64,000 nucleotides of DNA from contig CM051519.1 of the NCBI GenBank assembly GCA_028015205.1, forward strand, positions 91,533,539-91,597,538, given 5' to 3'. This DNA is from Mytilisepta virgata (Eukaryota > Mollusca > Bivalvia > Mytilida > Mytilidae). This document shows, in pieces, positions 45,086 to 56,325 of the stretch (position 1 is its first letter; every line of letters begins with the position of its first letter). The notes beneath the pieces were generated by a model that did no database searches, was not told the DNA's origin, and worked only from the letters and a program-made list of their open reading frames with translations. The translations under genes and the position numbers were made by a program.

Positions 45086-45380
45086 TCCTCTCCATGGTTA
45101 CTATTGATTTAACTGTGATAAGTCCATAATGAGTATTGTTCATTGTGTCAAAACTTTATTATTTTAAAGAAATTACATTTATCATATATATTTAGATACT
45201 AAAAAAGTTACACAATTTCAAACAAAGTGCAGTAAAAACGATATTATTTGTACAAAATTAATTTACATGACTGAAAATGTAGATAGTAATTATATAGTTA
45301 TCAACTTGAAAATGTGAAAATACAAAAAGTGTTGTATTTATGTAGAAACGGAAAAAACCCGTTTTCCGATGCTTTTTATA
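45086..45380 (+). repeat. Duplicated block A, second copy
   Basis: It matches 43238-43534 up to GTTTTCCGATGCTTTTTATA. After that point the sequence switches to the tail of a Penelope-type retroelement (minus strand), which separates it from its block B at 47495. Confidence 0.7.
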
Positions 45381-46690
45381 AAGAGGACAAATATACCTAA
45401 GGAGCAATCCAAAAAGCGCAATCCATTAGACAGACAAAACCCGGGAAGACAAATGAACAACCACAAACACAACAAATAAACACTGAAAACTAACAAATAA
45501 ACACTGAAAACTAAAAAACAATGAACAACACGAACTCCTATAAAGACCGGGAGTAAACTCAGGGAAGGAAAAACAATTCCTGCTCCGTCGCGAAGTTCAA
45601 CAAAGTCATTCCGCTGGTAGTCGCAAATCGGTGGAGGTACATGAAATGTTACGACAGTGGTAACAGGTCCATCACCAACACTGTAACGGTCAATGAATTC
45701 GTGATGACGACCGTAAAATTTTTTAAGTGCTGACATCAACTTATCCCTGATAAAACCCAGGTTAAGAAGCTTTTGTGACAGCAGTAATCCTCTTTGTCGA
45801 ATGTCATGGTAACTCACGCATGCCCTTGAATATCGGATAAGCTGAGAAACGTAGACTACATATGCAGGCGATGCTGGTATATTGGTGCTCAAGAAGGGAA
45901 AGTTAACAATAGGAAAGTCGAGGTCATCACGTTTGTCATAAAGTTTTATCTTCAGATGTCCCCATTGTCTATTTCGAGAAACAAATCCAAATATGAAGCG
46001 GAATTTGATGTATTTGTAGTATCCTTAATTTCACGTTCACTAAAAAAAGATGAGATGTAGTAGTCTTGGAATTTATCGTTATTTAACGACAACACGTCAT
46101 CTATATTACGAAAAGTGAAATTGAAGGATTGGACTAGTTTCTTTTTGTTTTCACGTAGAAGCCCTTGAATGAAGTCCACTTCATATCGGCAAGGAGAGGA
46201 GCACAGTTGGTTCTTCTTGGAATGCCGATTGTTTGTTGAAAAATTCGACTGCCAAATTCAACAAATATGTTGTCTATGAGAAAATCTAACATGTTTGTAA
46301 TTTCATCTTCAGAATATTTTTTGTCAGAATCAGAGTGGTTCTTAACGAAATAAGCATTTTCTCTACCTAAAACTAGTAATTTATACCTACGTGTGCCATT
46401 TTTCTTGAAAAAAACATTGATGAACTAGTTGTTTCAATCGATATTTTAATTGAGATTGTGGTATGGTAGTATAGAGTGTAGAAAAGTCGAATGTTTTTAA
46501 ACTGTTGCATGTAGCCAAAGATTTTGATTTAAGATATTGTGGTAAATTGTTTGAGTTTTTAAGAATCCACATCTGATTGACGCCACTGGTGGAATATGAT
46601 GTTTCAAAGTAAATCTGAAGGCCCTCTTTAATGCATGTCAATATGAATGTTAAAATCTTTGAAAGAGGTTTCGTATAGCGATTACTGAAT
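45381..46690 (-). pseudogene. Broken reverse transcriptase (Penelope-type retroelement)
   Basis: Minus-strand pieces in order: KTFDFSTLYTTIPQSQL (46.5 kb), RRYKLLVLGRENAYFV, FVEFGSRIFQQTIGIP followed by TNCAPLLAD (46.2 kb), SFNFTFRNIDDVLSLNN (46.1 kb; the catalytic box reads NIDD instead of Y-x-DD), SASYLDLFLE, then NIPASPAYVVYVSQLIRYSR and a KKFYGRHHEFIDRYSV end (45.7 kb). The frame changes at least twice, the GIPMGTN-type motif is damaged, and TAA/TGA codons interrupt. Element family inferred from motif order. Non-functional. Confidence 0.75.
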
Positions 46691-46924
46691 TAGCTGGTCC
46701 AGCAATGTACCTTTGTTTAAAGTGGTTAAAAATATTATGCATTTTTATCCCACCGATTAAACACGCCAAGAATAGGAGAAAACATAATAACAATGTCCCG
46801 AAATTTCATTCGAAAGAAAAACATCATTTAGATGTAATGGACAAATGTATGGCACATGTTACAATTATTGTGTCTTACACATTTTGTTAAATAAAAGACA
46901 ACATATTTTTAAAATTGCGTTCTG

Positions 46925-47345
46925 CTGGTTTTACTTTTGATGCACTCTGAATCTTATTTCAAAAGTCGTAAATTTACGGAATATGCAAAATATCTTGGTG
47001 TCAATTTTTTTAATTTTTACCACCGAGTCGATGCCGCTGATGCTAGACTCCAAGTCCCCGAAGGTATCCCCAGCTCAGGTGCTAGCCCGAAATTGATAGC
47101 TCTTTACAATTTACTGTTCAACAATTGTAAAATTTATGAAAACTAAGGATACCTCGTGCATAGCTCTGTCCTTAGATGGTTTTCCCTTGACACCTTTTGA
47201 TAATTTTGGCATTTTTGAATAGGCTCCCCAAATTTTTGGATTGTTGTTTTCGTTTTAAACATTTTAGGCATTGAGCACAACTGATGAGTTGTAAATCGAC
47301 GAAATGTGCACATCTGTGCATCAATAAAAGTAAGAAAAAATGTCG
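46925..47345 (+). mobile_element. Penelope-type terminal repeat (pLTR) remnant with hammerhead
   Basis: The stretch ATTTTTACCACCGAGTCGAT, GTCCCCGAAGGTATCCCCAG, GAAAACTAAGGAT, then a hammerhead core at 47281-47322, follows the layout of terminal repeats of bivalve Penelope-like elements as I recall it. It is on the opposite strand to the adjacent reverse transcriptase fragment, so the two need not belong to one insertion. Confidence 0.6.
47281..47322 (+). ncRNA. Hammerhead ribozyme motif
   Basis: CTGATGA (47281-47287) is followed by stem II GTTG/CGAC (one G:U) with loop TAAAT, then GAAA (47301-47304). Stem III has seven pairs, ATGTGCA with TGTGCAT (two of them G:U), loop CATC, and cleavage base C47322 after U. 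Every invariant core position is present. The first stem I pair would be A:A and no adjacent stem I is seen, so stem I has decayed or is formed at a distance. Confidence 0.65.
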
Positions 47346-47494
47346 GGAAAAAGAAAATGACAGTTTATGAAGTGGTTTTGGCAAAATAAATTGGCAGAAA
47401 GTACATTTTGATTTAATCAATATCCTCTTGATGTACTAGAATTAAAAATTTAATAATATTATACTTTATTTCATATTTTAATGTACTAAAACGG

Positions 47495-47955
47495 GTATTC
47501 AAAGTTATCCAACTTTCACACAATTCATGATGTCATATCTTTTAAACGACATCGATGAACACATATTTTTTTTGGTCTAAGGTAGGAGGTACCTAAATCC
47601 GCTAAATTACGGATTTTCATGAAATTTTACATGCAGCTAGAACATTCGAAACTGCATCTAAATATCGAAAAATTCTTATATTTACATGTAGCTTTTAAAG
47701 ATTGTTTAAATTCATTTAAATAAAGGACGTTTACTGTAGATTTCATATAAAAACTGCCAAAAAAAAATTTAATAATTTCACTTTAAAATTCATTTCCCAA
47801 AAACTAATCCCTAGAATTTTCTATAAAAACCATATATTATTGCTTTCTAAATTTTCGTTTCAATGATAATAAAAAAACATATGGTCACCAGTTTCGTTTT
47901 CGTTGTGGAAATCATTCAACTATAGGTCCGTCTGTAAAAACACAAAAAATCTGCA
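47495..47955 (+). repeat. Duplicated block B, second copy
   Basis: It matches 43535-43984 with scattered substitutions and indels, including GGTAGGAGGTACCTAAAT and CAGCTAGAACATTCGAAAC. It ends at AAAAACACAAAAA, the point where the first copy meets the 18.8 kb-like segment. Confidence 0.7.
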
Positions 47956-48043
47956 TTTTTATTGCGACGTCGTGACGACGTTACGCTTATTTCGGCTTTT
48001 TGATGATTATTTTTACTCTTCATACAGTAATTATAGGATGACT

Positions 48044-48184
48044 AATTCAAGAATTTGAATATCGCAAAATATTCAGGAGTGACCGAAAAACACCTTAATT
48101 CATCAAATGCGCGTAGCGCATGAGGGAATCATTAGTGCTTTCCGGTCACGAGTTGAATATTTTCGATATTCAAATTCTTCAATT
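48044..48184. repeat. Long hairpin element 3 (141 bp)
   Basis: Arms AATTCAAGAATTTGAATATC and its complement at 48164-48184 pair with few mismatches. They continue through AATATTC and GTGACCG toward a centre ATGCGCGTAGCGCAT, itself palindromic. Architecture and size match hairpin elements 1 and 2, but the sequence does not. Confidence 0.8.
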
Positions 48185-48469
48185 AGGTATACTGTTTATT
48201 ACATTGATAAAATAGACAAAAAAAATGCTTCAAAAGTGTCATATTTTTCTTAGATCCCTTCCTGAATCTTTCGACGTCACAAATGTCATTTTTTTGTAAC
48301 GCCTTTGACGAAGTTAAATAAACTGAAACCGATCTTTCACTGAGTGAAAATATCGAATTTATTTTCACTGGAAATTACGATAAATCACCATTGTCAATGT
48401 AATAATCAATCTAATATACTGAAAAAACGAATCTGGTGACCCCCAATAAATTTTATATCAATAAAAAGA

Positions 48470-48735
48470 GAATTTCAATGGCAATAATATATCATTTTTT
48501 TTTTTAAATTCTAGGGACTGGATTTTGAGAAATGATAATTTAATGTCTAAATATTTGACTTTTTGGAGCGTGCATTCTATGTATTTACCCATCTGTTTGC
48601 CAAAACTTTAAACACCTTATTTTGGGAAGTATTAAATGGACCTACATTATTTTTTGATATTCAGATGCAGTTCAACATATTCTAGTTTCATGCCAAATAA
48701 TCTGAAATATAGCCCAATTAGGTACCTCCTACCTT
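48470..48735 (-). repeat. Duplicated block B, inverted diverged copy
   Basis: On the minus strand, CCAAGGTAGGAGGTACCTAA and a TTATCATTTCTCAAAATCCA stretch occur in the same order as AAGGTAGGAGGTACC and TCATTTCTCAAAAATTAATA in block B at 43.6-43.9 kb. Confidence 0.5.
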
Positions 48736-48855
48736 GGGAGTCTCGGAAAATACCGGGACTGATATGGGAGACTCGGAAAATACCGGGACTGATATGGGAG
48801 ACTAGAAAAATACCGGGACTAATATGGGAGTCTCGGAAAATACCGGGACTGATAT
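48736..48855 (+). repeat. 30-bp tandem repeat, 4 copies
   Basis: The unit is GGGAGACTCGGAAAATACCG GGACTGATAT with one or two changes per copy. Because 30 is a multiple of three, the frame across it repeats SRKIPGLIWE. No start context or domain supports a gene. Confidence 0.85.
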
Positions 48856-49290
48856 GGAAAATGGAATGTAATAATCCGTAAATATATATCCATGCAATAA
48901 CTCAATAATAAAATATCGTATTTGAATAACAGATCTGATAAAAACAAAATATACGTGTTTTAAAAACGCTATGAAATTAAAATTATACCGGTTAAATAAA
49001 AAATTTGCATTTTAAGATTAAACCATTTTACCAAAAAGTAAGTGATGCAGTTGAATTAAATATCATACCCTTTAATGCATAAATATTGCTTTTGAGTCCA
49101 AATTTATACAAATACCAATTACATAAAAAATACTGCACTAAACTGAAAAAATATTTAATTTTACAATCAATATCATGCTATAGGAATTTATATTAATGTT
49201 AATAAAAATACACAATGTATATAAAATGATAAGGCAATAATAGACAAAATCAAACCTTTGTTATATGGTTGATCATTATTATAAATCCCA

Positions 49291-50100
49291 TCATTTCTTC
49301 CGAGAACAACGGTGTTTCTTTTCAAAGCCGTACACTTCGTAATCACTTGAAAACTTTGAAAAAATGTATTTTTCTAATTCGAAATTATAATATGTAAAAT
49401 ATTTCTCGTCAGCATGTGTAGCATGTGGTCGTGTTATTTTTTCAGTCTGATTTGAAGAAAGCCATTTCTTAATCTCGTCATTCCAAGCTCCTATTTTTGT
49501 CAACAAGACTTCAGTAAAATAATCTATATCGGACATTTTCCCAATTAAAAAATCTTTATAGAAATGTTTTGGTAGTCGTACTTGAGACGTCCAATGTACA
49601 TTTTTGCACTTTTTAATGAGATCCAAAAATTCTTCAAATGTGCGAATAGTTTTCTTACAATACTTCGTCATGATTCTGTCATTCTTTCCCCTATCCAAAT
49701 ATGCTGATAGTATTCTCTCCCTTGGTTCTCTTACAAATACTGCTTTTGTCCAGGAAGTATTAAGCATCATTTCTGCAACATCACAATCTTTGTAATTGAA
49801 CAGATACTTTAATCCACTTTTGGTTGGAATATGGACAAAGTTGTGCTTTAGGCTTTGCCCTTGTATAAACTGTAAAACACTCTTCCAATATCTACACCCT
49901 GCCTTTTCGTTCCAGAAAAATATTAATTTGTACTTTGGGACGACAATTGGCGACGAAAAAAGATTCCGTTTAATGAGTTTCACGTCTTTTCTTGATATAT
50001 TTTGAAAACATGCTCCATCAATCCATAACAAGTAAGAACAGTAAGACATATAGGATATGATTCCAAGAAACACCAAATAGTACAACTTCCTATATGTCAT
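49291..50100 (-). CDS. Carbohydrate sulfotransferase (Sulfotransfer_2 family), paralogue 2
   Basis: Closest relative in the window is the gene at 38875-39801, on the same strand; by eye about two thirds of positions agree. The first ATG is at 50100 (MTYRKLYYLVFLG), giving 269 residues. Upstream codons in the open frame begin with TTG and are preceded by in-frame stops. An acceptor-like CTTTTAG|GATTT occurs before it, as in paralogue 1. One N-terminal helix gives type II Golgi topology. Motifs are WNEKAGCRYWKSVL (5' PSB), FVREPRERILSAYLDRG (3' PB), HWTSQVRLP and IGKMSDIDYF. The luminal stem before the catalytic domain is shorter than in paralogue 1 and lacks its NCT and NLT sequons. No defect is seen in the catalytic part; substrate unknown. 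Confidence 0.88.
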   Translation of the reverse strand: MTYRKLYYLVFLGIISYMSYCSYLLWIDGACFQNISRKDVKLIKRNLFSSPIVVPKYKLIFFWNEKAGCRYWKSVLQFIQGQSLKHNFVHIPTKSGLKYLFNYKDCDVAEMMLNTSWTKAVFVREPRERILSAYLDRGKNDRIMTKYCKKTIRTFEEFLDLIKKCKNVHWTSQVRLPKHFYKDFLIGKMSDIDYFTEVLLTKIGAWNDEIKKWLSSNQTEKITRPHATHADEKYFTYYNFELEKYIFSKFSSDYEVYGFEKKHRCSRKK

Positions 50101-50649
50101 TTTGCTGTGTCTGGCTGGAATGAAAGTTTCCAAAACCGGTAGATGTTTACACCAGCTCTAAATTATCTTTAAATCCTAAAAGTATATAAAATAAATCCTA
50201 CAAGTATATAAAATAATAATAATTATAACTTTTACCAGTAGAATTGTTATACTATAAATCACTTATCATAATGCAGCAAAAGTGTATTCATTTTTAAAAA
50301 TACTGACACGTACAACATGTAATTGTACCTACTATTATGTTTTCTTTGTCCTGAGGGTAAGTCATATTTTTGGTGTTTTTTTCTTTCTTTTTGCAACAGG
50401 AAAAATGACCTGGCGCTTCCAGGCTTGTATATTTATTCAAACTGAACTGTCAGTTTTGATTTACAATATGCATTTGTTATAAAAAATCTACCCGGAAATA
50501 GCGTGTATAACGATATTAATATCAAGCCATTGTTCCACTACTAAACTGTCTATTCTATTTACTAGTACACTTGGTACAATCAAAAACGTGGTAATAAATT
50601 TTCAATATGGTATAACAGTGGTATTAATTACTTTTGGAGTGTTTACTTG

Positions 50650-51690
50650 ATAAATTACATGCTCATATTGGTGATTTCGAATATGTTCAAAGTTTTGATT
50701 TTTCTACCCTACATGCCACTTTGCCTCATAATCTCATTAAGAAAAAAAATCACATACCTAATTAGATGGGCATTTAAAAAGTCAGAATGTGAATATATAT
50801 GTTCAAACTCTTTTAGGTCATTCTAACGACAAACAAAAGAACTATGTCAATTGGACCTGCTTTGATATGACAACTGCACTTTAATTTTTACTAGATAACA
50901 TTTTTGTTCGCTATGGAGATTCCGTATATCGCCCAATTACTTGAATTCCAATGGGGACAAACTGTTCACCACTTATTGCGCACCTGTTTCTGTATTGTTA
51001 CGAATCACAATTTATATCTAAAATCAACAAAGACCCAACAAAACAACATTTGATTCAAAAATTTAATAACACTTTTAGATATTTAGATGATATTTTGGCT
51101 GACAATAAGGACGACTTCAGTATGTACACTAAAGAGATTTATCCTGTTGAACTTACTTTAAATAAAGCTAATACTAACAATGAACACCGCCCTTTCCTGG
51201 ATCTTGATATCTCTAACGGGAAGCTTAATACTCAAATTTACGATAAGAGAGAGAATTTTTCATTTCCTATTCGGTTAATTATCCGTTTTTAGATAGCGAC
51301 GTTCCCTTGGCAACATCATATGGTGTTATATATCTCAAGTTGTTCGATTCGCTCGTATATGTAACAACGTATTTGATTTTAACGAAAGAAATCTTTATAT
51401 TACTGAAAAATTATTACGCCAGGGATTTCGATATTATAAATTTGTCAAAACTTTTACTAAATTTTATCATCGGTACAAGGACCTCATTCGTAAATATAAA
51501 TCAACATGCAAACATCTTATATGTTCAGATATTTCGTACCCCATCTTTTATGGTAATATTCTATACAAAGAACACAAATGTCGTCATTCACCTGAAAAGT
51601 TAATCAAACCTTTAAACAGACTTATTCACAAGGGATATAGTTACGATACTGTTGTCAAGTCATTAAAGATGGCATTTTTGGAATTAATAT
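50650..51690 (+). pseudogene. Second broken reverse transcriptase (Penelope-type)
   Basis: Pieces in order: SFDFSTL-ATLPHNLIKKKI (50.69 kb), a stop-ridden stretch, MGTNCSPLIAHLFLYCYE (50.95 kb), FNNTFRYLDDILADN with an intact YLDD box (51.06-51.1 kb), HRPFLDLDISNGKLNTQIYD, then after a frame change ATSYGV and a KFYHRYKDLIRKYK end (about 51.5 kb). It is a different subfamily from the copy at 45.4-46.7 kb. Frameshifts and stops make it non-functional. Confidence 0.75.
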
Positions 51691-52285
51691 TGATTCACTC
51701 ATAGCGGGGTCTTTGGATCGGAAATAAACACAATTATTCTAAAACCAGTTGTTGGCATGATTCGGGTTATGTATAATTTATGATGGCATGATACTAAACC
51801 CCTAACGGGAGGGATTGTGGCTGATTCTCTATATGATATAGACATAATATTTCGATCAGTTTAATTGAGGTCTTCAGCTGGCATGTCAGTAACTGCTAGT
51901 AGTCATTTGTTAATATATATTGATCGTTGTCATTTTTTAACATCGGACTCGGACATCTTTTGAACGGAGTTTTACTGTGTGTATCGCTGTGTGTTTGTTA
52001 ATTCCACATTGGCTAGAGATATAGGAGGAGGGTCAGGAATCTCTAGCCTTTGTTAGTCTTGTGTGTTTTTTGAATTTTTGTTCATTTTTATGTTTTGGAG
52101 TTTAATGTGGCGCCCATTTTGCTGAATTAGTATACATTATTGTTTAGGGACTAGCTGGAGCCCACCTCCGGTTGCGGGATTTTCACGCTGCGTTGAAGAC
52201 CCATTGGTAGCCTTGAGATGTTTTTTTGCTCTTTGGTCGGATTGTTGTCTCTTTGACACATTCCCCGTTTCCACTCTCTATTCTA
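51691..52285 (+). repeat. 3' tail of the second retroelement
   Basis: This non-coding tail ends CGGATTGTTGTCTCTTTGAC and ACATTCCCCGTTTCCACTCT, a terminus I recall as very common in mussel genomic sequences. GGCTAGAGATATAGGAGGAG with TCTCTAGCC just after it forms a small hairpin. Confidence 0.5.
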
Positions 52286-52516
52286 CATGTATTATTTCGT
52301 TTTAATGTGATTATATTTAATTCCTCTTCTCTGCGATTCGATGATTTTGCGATAGTTTACGTCCCTTGAAGGAACGATGAACATTTCAGCGGATTTTTAT
52401 AAGGCTTGAAAGGATATATTTTAAGAAGGAAATAAAAGATACATGTAAAATTTAGTCCTTTTTTATATACAAACTTTGATGTATTTCCTGATATTTTTTC
52501 ACAATCAACTGTATAC

Positions 52517-53187
52517 CTCAGGTTGCACTCCACAAATTAATAGTACCATTTTCTATGTGAAGTGAGCTAACAAATATCATGGTCTTGTGCCATCTTCAGA
52601 GTAAATAATACCCATATACATATATATATATTCTGAAAGGCCATTATGTTAGCATTATTTCAATCATGATAAAATAAATAAAAAATATCCATAGAAACCT
52701 AGTTGGCATAGCAAAATTTTAAAAATTTTCATAAAAAAGGCTTTAAAAATGTTAAATTTCACTCCACTTCGGCTTAAAATTGAGGTATGATGCAGCGTTT
52801 CAATCCAGTTGAGACTTAATTTTTCAGATTCTGCATAAAATTCCATTACATATGTGGGGAAAAAAAGGTTTACTTTTCCGGCTCTTTTTTTCGCAATTTA
52901 ACTTACCAGTGCAGGTGCCGATTATCACTGTCAAAGTTTTACAAACCACATGCCAATTCACAAGTCCCAGTTTATGACCTCACATTACTTGTCAGAAGCA
53001 AAATCAGTTAATGTTTTCGTATTTTTTTTAACTAAAATCTATCCTCTTTCAGTCAATATTACAATTTTGAGGTTAAGAAATTTATTAATTATCTATCATG
53101 TAGTCAAACTTTACCAACTCTAATAATTAATAAAATTCTGGGGGTGCATTTCTCTGAAACTAAAATAATTAGTGGAGTGTAACCTCA
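52517..53187. mobile_element. Possible MITE with diverged 23-bp inverted termini
   Basis: The left arm CTCAGGTTGCACTCCACAAA (52517 on) and the right arm 53166-53187 are complementary with about four mismatches. The interior has no coding sequence. The target duplication is not obvious. Confidence 0.35.
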
Positions 53188-55870
53188 AATCCTCGCATTA
53201 TCAAATGAAACTTATGGGTCGGTTTTCTTTGTTTGATAGAAAGAAACGGAAAGAACAAGTATCGAATTTGGAAAAACAATTTTCAACTAATCTGAAGGTT
53301 ACGTAAAATAACTCTTGTGTGATTTTGTTATGTGAAATCGTTTTCTACTGGCTGCTAAAATTTTGCCCGCTGTCTATATTTCAATGATATTACAGGCACT
53401 GGGTCACAATTAAAATTGATTTACCTTCGGTTGTGGTCAAATTATTGTGTTTTGTCAAATATAAATTACATAATTACATAATTTTTATTAAAATGCATAA
53501 CTTGCCTTAACCATGAAACTTCGTAATTACTTTGTGCAACTTTTGGTGTTTTCAAAACACAGAGGCTGCAGTTGGGCAAGCCTATTGCAGCATAATACAG
53601 GAGTCAGTGATACCGAGGCTGACCTTAATTTAGCCAATCGCAATCATACGCAACTATTATCAGCTACCGCAGTGCACATGCGTAACATTTGGTAGCAATT
53701 GATATCGATAAATTTACTATAGATTATTAAAGGAAATTTTAGATTTTCAATGACAGCTTTTTAACCAAATTAAATTTCTTATTCATTCGCATCAGTCATA
53801 TGTAACTATTTCGGTAATTTTCATGTTCGATAATTCTGAATTGATTATAGCCCGTGCTTACAAAAATATATCCTCGTCTTCACTTTTAAAAGTTTTGTTT
53901 TGAAATATACAGTAACATTCCACATCGATTATAATTCCAATATATGAAATTGTGACAATAATTAATAATATGAAACTGTGACAATAATTAATAATGAAAT
54001 TTATGACCAATTTATACAAATTAGCAAATGTACATACTGGTGCAAGTTTTGTTTTCATTTTTTAACCCACAAGAAAAGCGAATCATTTTATTGTAAAATT
54101 GATTTGATTTTTATCTGAAGTATATAAATTTATAGGTAAAGAAATTTGTTCTCCTCAACATGTTGTGTGTTTCAGGTAATTATAACTCATTAACGATTTG
54201 ACATGTATTTGTACCTTCACTGTCCGGGTGTTTATTGTTCCGACCGTTAAGGTACACACGCCCCAGGTACATTGTATCCATACAGGTAAACCGTTTCAAC
54301 AGCTGACCAAAAACAGCGGTATTTCATTTTTTAATAATTAATGCAGATTTGTGTATGTGTAAGGATGGGGGAAAAGGGGGGGGGGGTCACAAATTTGAAT
54401 GCAGAGATGAATTATAATTTCAAATGTCAGATAAGTAACATTTTAATTTATTTTAAATTAATCATTTATATTTTTGGGTATTTATATATTGTAAACATTT
54501 AATTATTAATTCTATTTGCTCGTATCAACGATATCCACTTTGTTTTGACAAGGTAGAGTCTGTTTGAGAACGGCGCCACCTTGAATAATTATACAACAAT
54601 ATTAAACAAAATGTCAAAAATATGTGTATCATATCCTTAATTTTTTTACACTTCTAATTTAAAAACCTATATACAAATACACAAAGAGGGTTAAATGATA
54701 CTAGTATATCTACCGAAATGAAACAACTCAACATACAAAATAATAACAATCGCTGCCACTTCCGGTCGAAGACGCCATATTGATTTCGACTACAAAAACT
54801 GTAAAAAAAAAATACTCGATTTCCAACTCATTTTGGAACAGTATGGTACCAAATATTAACTATACACGTATATATATTTGTAATCATTAATTATTCGGAA
54901 ATCTGCACTTAACACCAGATAGAGTTAATTTTCAATATTTAAATAGAAAATTTGAATAGTTTAGGGTATGCATCGTCAATTTTGTCGAAAATTAATATAG
55001 TCAACACTATGAAGAATCATGATTTACGCTTCCAAACTTTAATCGATTTTGGAACAGTGTGTTACAATAAATTGACTATTTCGTTTTGATAGAAAGGTCG
55101 TAAAATATCTCAAAAATATATACATAACATCAGCTAGAGGTAATGTGTTATATCTTTCGTTTAATTAGACATTTTCCATTTATCGTAGTGCTTTCTATGT
55201 AATTAAATAATCGACCAGAATTATACGTCACAAGGTAACGTGATGTCCACAATAGTTGGATATGCTGGAAAATACATTTTTTAAGCTTTCACAAGATATT
55301 TTATATTTTAATAAGGATAGCAGAAGTGTATTCCAATTTCATTTAAAAACATCGACTACAAGCCCCTATTACTTCATATAATAAAAAACGAAATAATGGT
55401 GCAAATGGGTTTTCATATATAAAATCCTATTTAACCTTTATTTGAAATAAATTCATACGCATAGATGCGTATACTCAGGTTTAAAATCTATCTTAAGGTG
55501 TATTTTTTATATTTAAATTACTTTTTTATCCAACTTGAAATCGAGTTGTTACCATTTTCTTAAGATAACGAGAAAAATCCTGTCATACCAGGTAAATCGT
55601 GCATAAATGTGATTTTTGGGTGTTCACATTTAATGTTATGATAGAAGTCTATTATATACTAGTATATATAATCAACCATAACACATTTTTTAAAAATGAA
55701 GTTTAATTAGTAGTGCATTGTGTTGTATTGTCTAAATCATTTTATAAATTATATACGCAGGTGTATAAAGCGTACTTTTATTCCGGCATGTAGATTTTCC
55801 GATGAGTAAATTTGCACTAGTGTTGTCTTTCCGTCAGTAGTGTGAAACAGAACAAACACACATGTAAGTT
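53188..55870. other. No gene seen
   Basis: AT-rich sequence with short frames only. It holds a poly(G) tract near 54370-54387 and an imperfect direct repeat at about 53941-53998 (GAAATTGTGACAATAATTAA). Nothing else is supported. Confidence 0.45.
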
Positions 55871-56325
55871 TTATGGCAAGCCGTTTTACTATTTATTCTA
55901 ACTTCAAGATATCTCATATAATATATAAGATATCTCATATAATATATAAGATATCTCATATAATATATAAGATATCTTATATAATCCAGTTTTTATAAGA
56001 TATCTTATAAACTTTAGAAGATATCTTATAAAGTATATAAGATATCTTATAAAGTTTATAAGATATCTTATAAATATTTTTTATATAAGATATCTTATAT
56101 ACTTTATAAGATATCTCATATAGTTTATAAGATATCTTATATAGTTTATAAGATATCTTATAAAGAAAATTATATGAGATATCTTATAAATTATATGAGA
56201 TATCTTATAAACTATAAAAGATATCTTATAAAGTATATAAGATATCTTATAAACTATATGAGATATCTTATATATTATATGAGATATCTTGAAGTTAGAA
56301 TAAATAGTAAAACGGCTTGCCATAA
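55871..56325. mobile_element. Foldback element (455 bp) filled with GATATC palindromes
   Basis: Terminal inverted repeats start TTATGGCAAGCCGTTTTACT and are perfect for about 70 bp (55871-55941 against 56255-56325). The interior is an array of AAGATATCTTATA-type self-complementary units, so the whole element can fold on itself. AGTT flanks both ends (55867-55870 and 56326-56329) as a likely 4-bp target duplication. No protein is encoded; the minus-strand isoleucine/tyrosine-rich frame is an artefact of the repeats. Confidence 0.85.

Noticed and set aside
48636..48881. 81-residue protein with KIPGLIWE repeats
   Set aside because: The 30-bp repeat keeps frame by length alone; the first part is an inverted copy of block B and no domain or splice context exists.
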